From positions 1 to 23,325 of IMG/VR virus record IMGVR_UViG_3300044951_002183: a DNA stretch of 23,325 bases; one strand, given 5' to 3'. A program made the position numbers and the translations under genes. Numbering within the stretch: position 1 is the first letter of the stretch; each line of letters opens with the position of its first letter. Source of the DNA: a virus. This document shows positions 18,475-23,325 of the stretch, one piece after another. The notes under the pieces are model-generated. The model made no database searches, was not told the DNA's origin, and saw nothing but the letters and a program-made list of their open reading frames with translations.

Positions 18475-19086
18475 ATGATTACATTAGAATTGCTACAAGG
18501 AATGTTTCCGAGAACCAAGGCATTAGTTCTAGAAACATATGTTGATCCACTGAATGAAGTATGTGGTAAATTTGAAATCAACACAACAGAAAGAATTGCA
18601 ATGTTTCTTGCTCAAGTTGGGCATGAATCAGGTGGTCTTAGTGTTATTCAAGAGAATTTAAACTATAGGGCTGAAAGATTAGCGGTTGTATTTCCAAAAT
18701 ATTTTAAAGATGTAAATACCTCAACCTATGCTCATAATCCAGAAAAGATTGCTAATAGAGTCTACGCTAGTAGAATGGGCAATGGCAATGAAGCATCTGG
18801 TGATGGTTATAAGTATCGTGGGCGTGGTTTGATTCAGCTCACTGGTCGCAATAACTATGCTTCTTTTGCTTCAGATATGGGTATGAGTATTGATGAAGCG
18901 GTTGAATATCTTTCCACACCCGAAGGTGCTACCATGTCGGCTGGCTGGTATTGGAATAAAAATAATCTTAACCAATGGGCAGATAATTCAGATGTACTTA
19001 CCGTCACTAAAAAGATTAATGGTGGTACTATTGGTCTAGCTGAAAGAGAACATCTTTTCCATTATGGTATGACTCTTTTGGGTTGA
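18475..19086 (+). CDS. GH19-type endolysin (muramidase/chitinase fold)
   Basis: 203 aa. Catalytic-region signatures of glycoside hydrolase family 19: FLAQVGHESGGL with the probable catalytic Glu, then YKYRGRGLIQLTGRNNYASF and an SAGWYWNKNNLNQWAD segment. It would cut peptidoglycan at lysis. No signal peptide, so export would need a holin (none recognised here) with the spanins at 16669-17333. AGGAG precedes the ATG, directly after a terminator. No separate promoter was found, so expression may depend on read-through. The stop lies in the -35 of the polymerase promoter. Confidence 0.92.
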   Translation: MITLELLQGMFPRTKALVLETYVDPLNEVCGKFEINTTERIAMFLAQVGHESGGLSVIQENLNYRAERLAVVFPKYFKDVNTSTYAHNPEKIANRVYASRMGNGNEASGDGYKYRGRGLIQLTGRNNYASFASDMGMSIDEAVEYLSTPEGATMSAGWYWNKNNLNQWADNSDVLTVTKKINGGTIGLAEREHLFHYGMTLLG

Positions 19087-19111
19087 CATTTGGGATAGGG
19101 TGTAATAATAT
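19083..19111 (+). promoter_or_regulatory. DNA polymerase promoter
   Basis: TTGACA (19083-19088), spacer 17, TAATAT (19106-19111); the -10 is weaker than in other units. The -35 contains the endolysin stop codon. Confidence 0.65.
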
Positions 19112-19137
19112 TACTCTTGGTATTCCTGGAGAAGCAT

Positions 19138-21648
19138 ATGTCGGTTTTTTATACTAATGTCTTTAGCCGTGGTGATCGTGTATTTGTTCGTGGCTATCGT
19201 AATGGGCGCCGCTTTGCGGAAATTGTTAATTACAAACCCTATCTCTTTATTCCAGCTAGGAAAGAATCACGCACCGAGTTTCGAACTCTAGATGGTAAAC
19301 CTGTCGAAAAACTAGAGTTCGACTCTATTTCTGATACCCGTGAATTTCTAAAGCGATACGATGGTGTGGATAATATGGAAATCCATGGGTTATCCAATTT
19401 TCCATATCTCTATATCTACGATAATTATCGTGGTGAAATCAACTATGATTCATCCAAAATCAATATCATCTCTCTTGATATTGAAACACGTAGTGATGAT
19501 GGATTTCCAAATATTGAAACCGCAGATAAAGAAGTAACTGCTATTACAATTTCACGTCGTGGTGAAATGATCGTATTTGGTCTGAAGCCTTATAAGCCAA
19601 AATCAGATAAAATTACTTATATTCATTGTAAGGATGAGTGGGAACTATTGGATAAGTTCCTACATGTTTGGCAATCTGGTCGATTCCTCCCTGATGTTCT
19701 TACTGGATGGAATATTGAGTTCTTTGATATTCCCTACCTTGTGAATAGGATTACAAATATCCTAGGCAAGGAACAAGCTAAAAAACTATCTCCATGGGGA
19801 ATCCTTGAGGAACGTAAAATTGTTTCACATGGTAAGGAAAATACTACCTACACTCCTGCCGGCATCAACGTTCTAGACTATCTTCAATTATACAAGAAGT
19901 TTTCATTTGGTAATGAGGAAAGCTATAAGCTTGATAACATTGCTGAAGTGGTTCTTGGTGAGCGCAAGGTGGATTATAAGTCCATGGGTTATGAATCACT
20001 AGAGGATCTATATCAACGCAATCCGGAACTATTCTTTGATTATAACATTCAGGACACAGCACTGATTGATCGCTTTGAGGAAAAGCTTGGGTTCATTGAA
20101 TTAGTCATGGCTTTTGCATATGATGCTAAAGTCAACTATGTTGATACCATGACCACAGTGAAGCCATGGGATATTATTGTTCATAATTATCTTATGGATC
20201 GGTGTATTGTTGTTCCTCAGTTTAGTAAAAAAACAAATGATGTGCAACTTATGGGTGGTCACGTTAAGGAAATTAAGCCTGGTATGTATCGTTGGGTGGT
20301 TTCTTTTGACTTGACTTCACTTTACCCACATCTTATCATGCACTATAATATCTCACCAGAGACTAAGGTTGGGCGTGAACAATATTGGCCTGTTCTTAAT
20401 TCCTTAATTAGTGGTCATGCAGTTGTAGAAGATCATGGATATTCATATGCGGCAAATGGTGTAAAATTTACCAAGCAAAAGCAGGGCTTTGCACCAGCAC
20501 TTATGGAAAAGATGTTTAATGATCGTGCCAAGTATAAAGACAAAATGCTTGAAGCCAAAAAGAAACTAGAGACTACTGCTCTAGACTCTCTGGAACGAAA
20601 AATGACTACTAATGAAGTTGCTAGATATCATAATCTACAGCTTGCAAAAAAGATCCAATTGAACAGTTTCTATGGTGCTCTATCAAATCAATATTTCCGT
20701 TGGTTCGATTTTGATATGGCAGAGGCTATCACTTCCTCTGGTCAGCTTGCTATTCAGTGGGTTGAACGATATATCAATGAATATCTTAACACCGTTCTTA
20801 AAACCAAAGCAGTTGATTATGTGATTGCATCCGACACAGACTCACTCTATATTAATATGGAACCACTAGTAAATATTCTAGGGGTCGCCGATCCTCTAAA
20901 AATTGTAGAAGTGTTAGATAAGTTTTGCAATACAAAGATTCAAAATGTAATTAAAAAATCTTTTGATGATTTAGCAGATTACATGCATTCCTATGATAAA
21001 AAGATGTTTATGAAGCGTGAAACAATTGCTGATAAGGGTATCTGGAAAGCAGCAAAGATGTACATTCTAAATGCCTGGAATATTGAGGGTGTTCAATTTA
21101 CTGAACCACAACTTAAAATTCAAGGTATTGAAGCCGTTCGATCCTCTACTCCTAAAGTATGCCGAGCACACATTAAAAAGTGTCTCAGTATTATTATGAA
21201 TAATGATGAGGAAACTCTACATCAATTCATTGATAGGTTTAGGAATGATTTCATGAAACTTCCATTTGAGGATGTTGCATTTCCACGTGGTATGAATGGG
21301 ATGGAAAAGTATCATGATCGTAATACTATCTATTCTAAAGGCACTCCAATTCATGTAAAGGGTGCTCTACTTTATAATAACTTGATTAAAAAACGTGAGC
21401 TTGATAAGAAATATCAACTCATTGGTGATGGTGACAAAATCAAGTTTGCCTATCTGAAATTACCAAATCCACTTATGGAGCACGTTATTTCTGTTCCTGA
21501 TGAACTACCTGAGGAACTTGATTTCACAAAATATATTGACTATGATTCTCAGTTTAACAAGTCTTTTCTAGAACCAATCAAGGGCATTGTAGAAATTATT
21601 GGTTGGGATGTAGAAAAGCGTAGCACATTGGAGTCGTTCTTTGGCTAA
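19138..21648 (+). CDS. Family B DNA polymerase (T4 gp43-like)
   Basis: 836 aa, slightly shorter than T4 gp43. The replicative polymerase with proofreading. The exonuclease motifs are intact: DIE (D114, E116), NIEFFD (N192, D197) and YNIQD (Y302, D306). Polymerase motif A is DLTSLYPH (D391; H398 replaces the common Ser), motif B is KKIQLNSFYG (504-513), and motif C is DTDS (D566, D568). KKMFMKRE... KGIWKAAKMYIL follows in the thumb region. The start at 19138 has GGAG 8 bases upstream; a longer frame is not needed. It is followed by overlapping small-protein and recombination genes, forming a replication block. Both activities look functional. Confidence 0.96.
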   Translation: MSVFYTNVFSRGDRVFVRGYRNGRRFAEIVNYKPYLFIPARKESRTEFRTLDGKPVEKLEFDSISDTREFLKRYDGVDNMEIHGLSNFPYLYIYDNYRGEINYDSSKINIISLDIETRSDDGFPNIETADKEVTAITISRRGEMIVFGLKPYKPKSDKITYIHCKDEWELLDKFLHVWQSGRFLPDVLTGWNIEFFDIPYLVNRITNILGKEQAKKLSPWGILEERKIVSHGKENTTYTPAGINVLDYLQLYKKFSFGNEESYKLDNIAEVVLGERKVDYKSMGYESLEDLYQRNPELFFDYNIQDTALIDRFEEKLGFIELVMAFAYDAKVNYVDTMTTVKPWDIIVHNYLMDRCIVVPQFSKKTNDVQLMGGHVKEIKPGMYRWVVSFDLTSLYPHLIMHYNISPETKVGREQYWPVLNSLISGHAVVEDHGYSYAANGVKFTKQKQGFAPALMEKMFNDRAKYKDKMLEAKKKLETTALDSLERKMTTNEVARYHNLQLAKKIQLNSFYGALSNQYFRWFDFDMAEAITSSGQLAIQWVERYINEYLNTVLKTKAVDYVIASDTDSLYINMEPLVNILGVADPLKIVEVLDKFCNTKIQNVIKKSFDDLADYMHSYDKKMFMKRETIADKGIWKAAKMYILNAWNIEGVQFTEPQLKIQGIEAVRSSTPKVCRAHIKKCLSIIMNNDEETLHQFIDRFRNDFMKLPFEDVAFPRGMNGMEKYHDRNTIYSKGTPIHVKGALLYNNLIKKRELDKKYQLIGDGDKIKFAYLKLPNPLMEHVISVPDELPEELDFTKYIDYDSQFNKSFLEPIKGIVEIIGWDVEKRSTLESFFG

Positions 21649-21949
21649 GTACGATTATGGCGCTGGATGCCCATGTGGATTATATCGTGAATGTGAACCA
21701 AATTGTGAATATAAGGAAATAAAAATGCAAGAGCATGACTTTGGATTCTCATTTGCAGATTCTACTGAACTTACAGCTGAAATTGATACCGCAACCGAAA
21801 AGCTCGAAAAGCTTAGGGCTATGATTTTACCATTCTTAAAAAATTTAAAGCAAAATCCTGAAAAGGATATTATTAAATGGAATGGTAAAGATAGAATCAA
21901 GAAAATTGATGAGTTTATTGGAAAGATCAATGTTTTGGTTGACAGTTGA
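21641..21949 (+). CDS. Conserved phage protein with Cys-rich N-terminal extension; two likely starts
   Basis: 102 aa from TTG 21641, which has GGAG 7 bases upstream and overlaps the polymerase stop. Residues 1-28 are Cys-rich (YDYGAGCPCG, RECEPNCEY), probably metal-binding. In the same frame ATG 21725 has AGGA 7 bases upstream and begins a 74-aa protein: MQEHDFGFSFADS..., a coiled helix, then FLKNLKQNPEKDIIKWNGKDRIKKIDEF. It matches a family common in T4-like phages (FGFS... NLxxNPEKDxIxWP). Either one fused protein or two products from two starts. Function unknown. Confidence 0.78.
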   Translation: MAKYDYGAGCPCGLYRECEPNCEYKEIKMQEHDFGFSFADSTELTAEIDTATEKLEKLRAMILPFLKNLKQNPEKDIIKWNGKDRIKKIDEFIGKINVLVDS

Positions 21950-21967
21950 CATTGACTAATATATAAT
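21939..21967 (+). promoter_or_regulatory. uvsX promoter with repeated -35 boxes
   Basis: TTGACA (21939-21944), spacer 17, TATAAT (21962-21967). Two more copies follow the first (TTGACA at 21946, TTGACT at 21952), at unsuitable spacing. Confidence 0.85.
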
Positions 21968-21995
21968 TCATTATTGCAGATATATTGGAGAAATT

Positions 21996-23036
21996 ATGAA
22001 CGATTTACGTTCTCGTCTTATTAAAAATAGCACAGTTGATTTTACTTCCACACTTACGGATTCAAAGATCTTTAATAAAAAGGATATGATCCACACACCA
22101 GTTCCTGGCATTAATATTGCTCTGAGTGGTAATTTGGATGGTGGACTTACACCAGGCCTATTGGTTCTAGCGGCACCATCAAAACACTTTAAAACCGCTT
22201 TCAGTCTTCTTATGGCTTCTTCATTTATTAAGAAATACCCTGACGGTATAATTCTATTTTATGATTCAGAATTTGGCACACCAGAATCTTATTTTACTTC
22301 ATTTGGTGTTCCACTAGAATCCGTTGTCCACACACCAATTACGGATATTGAACAATTAAAGTTTGATATTATGCAACAATTGAGTGAACTTAAGCGTGAA
22401 GATAAAGTTATGATTGTGGTTGACTCCGTGGGCAATCTTGCTTCAAAGAAAGAAGTAGAGGATGCTCTAAAAGGAAGTTCTGCTGCTGATATGACTCGGG
22501 CTAAACAACTCAAGTCACTATTCAGAATGGTAACACCTCATCTAACGCTTAAAGACATTCCTATGGTTGTTGTAAATCATATCTATATGACACAGGAACT
22601 ATATTCTAAGGCAGTTGTCAGTGGTGGCACCGGTGTATATTATTCTGCCGATAACATTTGGATCATCGGTCGTCAACAAGATAAGGATGATAAAGAACTT
22701 AAAGGTTATCACTTTATTATCAATGTTGAAAAATCTAGATATGTAAAAGAAAAATCTAAGATTCCCATTACAGTAAATTTTGATTCTGGTATCAATAAGT
22801 GGTCGGGATTCCTTGACTTAGCTCTGGAAGCAGGGTATATTACAAAACCAAAGCAAGGTTGGTATGCAACTTTGAATAAAGAAACTGGTGAACTAGGTCC
22901 AAATAAGCGTGCAGCAGATATTATTGATAACAATGATTTCTGGAAAACTCTTCTAGAAAACACAGACTTCTCAACTTGGATTAAAAACAAGTATAGTTTA
23001 TCATCAACTGATATGATTGAAGAAGAAAATGAATGA
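21996..23036 (+). CDS. uvsX: UvsX-like RecA-family recombinase
   Basis: 346 aa. Strand-exchange ATPase for recombination-dependent replication and repair. Walker A is APSKHFKT (residues 60-67), which lacks the canonical second Gly but resembles the T4 UvsX form (PSKSFKS). Walker B is VMIVVDSVGNL. HIYMTQELYSKAVVSGGTGVYYSADNIWII corresponds to the DNA-binding L2 and following strand. YHFIINVEKSRYVKEKSKIPI fits the UvsX C-terminal part. GGAG precedes the ATG. The order uvsX, small gene, gp41-like helicase follows T4 (uvsX-40-41). Confidence 0.94.
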   Translation: MNDLRSRLIKNSTVDFTSTLTDSKIFNKKDMIHTPVPGINIALSGNLDGGLTPGLLVLAAPSKHFKTAFSLLMASSFIKKYPDGIILFYDSEFGTPESYFTSFGVPLESVVHTPITDIEQLKFDIMQQLSELKREDKVMIVVDSVGNLASKKEVEDALKGSSAADMTRAKQLKSLFRMVTPHLTLKDIPMVVVNHIYMTQELYSKAVVSGGTGVYYSADNIWIIGRQQDKDDKELKGYHFIINVEKSRYVKEKSKIPITVNFDSGINKWSGFLDLALEAGYITKPKQGWYATLNKETGELGPNKRAADIIDNNDFWKTLLENTDFSTWIKNKYSLSSTDMIEEENE

Positions 23037-23286
23037 TAAAAATTGGCTGAATACATTCTATAGTACCGATGGTAGAAAATATGCTGTAATTAATTCTATA
23101 TCAAATTCAATTTATGTAGAATTTTATCAAGATGAAGTGATAGTGGGTGGTGTGGAAATCAAAGAGCATAACACCCACTATGCACAATCTATTGCCGAAA
23201 ATTTCTGTAATGGTATACTTAAACTAAAGCCATGGAGCTCCAATGAGTCTATCAAATCTGATCTTTGCGAATCTAATAAACAGTGA
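23029..23286 (+). CDS. Small protein between uvsX and the helicase gene
   Basis: 85 aa from ATG 23029, overlapping the uvsX stop by 8 bases. Beta-rich N-terminal half (YAVINSISNSIYVEFYQDEVIVGGVEI) with a C-terminal helix (YAQSIAENFCNGILK). It occupies the place of T4 gene 40, but no similarity can be claimed. It overlaps the helicase start by 44 bases. Ribosome site weak. Not recognised. Confidence 0.68.
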   Translation: MNDKNWLNTFYSTDGRKYAVINSISNSIYVEFYQDEVIVGGVEIKEHNTHYAQSIAENFCNGILKLKPWSSNESIKSDLCESNKQ

Positions 23287-23325
23287 AGAATATGGTCGCA
23301 AAGTTCTTCCTTATATAAAAGAAGA
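23243..23325 (+). CDS. Replicative helicase (gp41/DnaB-like), 5' end only
   Basis: 27 complete codons, cut by the window end: MSLSNLIFANLINSEEYGRK, then VLPYIKE. The xLxNLxxNEEYxRKVLPxxK pattern is that of the N-terminus of T4-like gp41 helicases, and the place after uvsX agrees. GGAG lies 5 bases before the ATG. The gene overlaps the upstream gene by 44 bases in another frame. Only the N-terminal domain start can be seen. Confidence 0.75.
   Translation, partial: MSLSNLIFANLINSEEYGRKVLPYIKE

Overview
The window reads as part of the genome of a large T4-like tailed phage of a Gram-negative bacterium. The evidence is a family B DNA polymerase with T4 gp43-type exonuclease and polymerase motifs, a UvsX-type recombinase followed by the start of a gp41-like replicative helicase, dense overlapping small genes, a GIY-YIG homing endonuclease, tRNA genes, a two-component spanin pair and a GH19 endolysin. 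Exported lipoproteins and a periplasmic PstS point to a host with an outer membrane. Most transcription units start at near-consensus sigma-70 promoters (TTGACA/T, 16-17 bp, TATAAT); a few T4-late-like TATAAATA sites are also present. The host species cannot be read from the sequence.

Layout. Positions 1-3271 (+) hold small phage proteins, a membrane protein, a lipoprotein, ribose-5-phosphate isomerase B and PstS. Positions 3282-5070 (+) hold two unusual tRNAs, a GIY-YIG endonuclease behind a ribosome-site hairpin, and small proteins. Positions 5083-5672 contain no convincing protein gene. Instead they hold six tandem RNA units, each closed by its own 7-bp terminal stem and each with a TTCAGC-like motif one base inside that stem. 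They lead into a 475-aa TROVE/DUF2828-like vWA protein (Ro60-type architecture) at 5693-7120. Positions 7307-9851 (+) hold tRNA-Trp and a two-gene NAD salvage operon (NMNAT-Nudix and nicotinamide phosphoribosyltransferase) ending at a strong terminator.

Positions 9887-13178 are a minus-strand operon of small proteins: a SWIM zinc-finger protein, a 12-bp-repeat ORF (QVxD repeats), an AT-hook-like protein and a SprT-like metallopeptidase. Positions 13179-13658 are a non-coding divergence point with iteron-like repeats and inverted repeats. Outward on both strands from it run copies of one promoter-leader cassette. Positions 13659-16672 (+) hold small proteins, a Tyr/Pro-rich lipoprotein whose gene contains a perfect 34-bp palindrome, and a metallophosphoesterase. 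Positions 16669-17333 (-) are the spanin pair. Positions 17356-23325 (+) hold Hsp20, DUF1127, the endolysin, DNA polymerase, UvsX and the helicase start.

How the genes may work together. RpiB could raise ribose-5-phosphate and so PRPP, which NadV needs to make NMN; the NMNAT-Nudix enzyme then makes NAD. PstS would secure phosphate. NadV plus NMNAT is the enzyme pair known from phage NAD reconstitution against NAD-depleting immunity. The main candidate for an undescribed system is the six-unit RNA array beside the Ro60-like gene. It looks like a phage set of Y-RNA-like RNAs, one of which carries a tRNA-like core.
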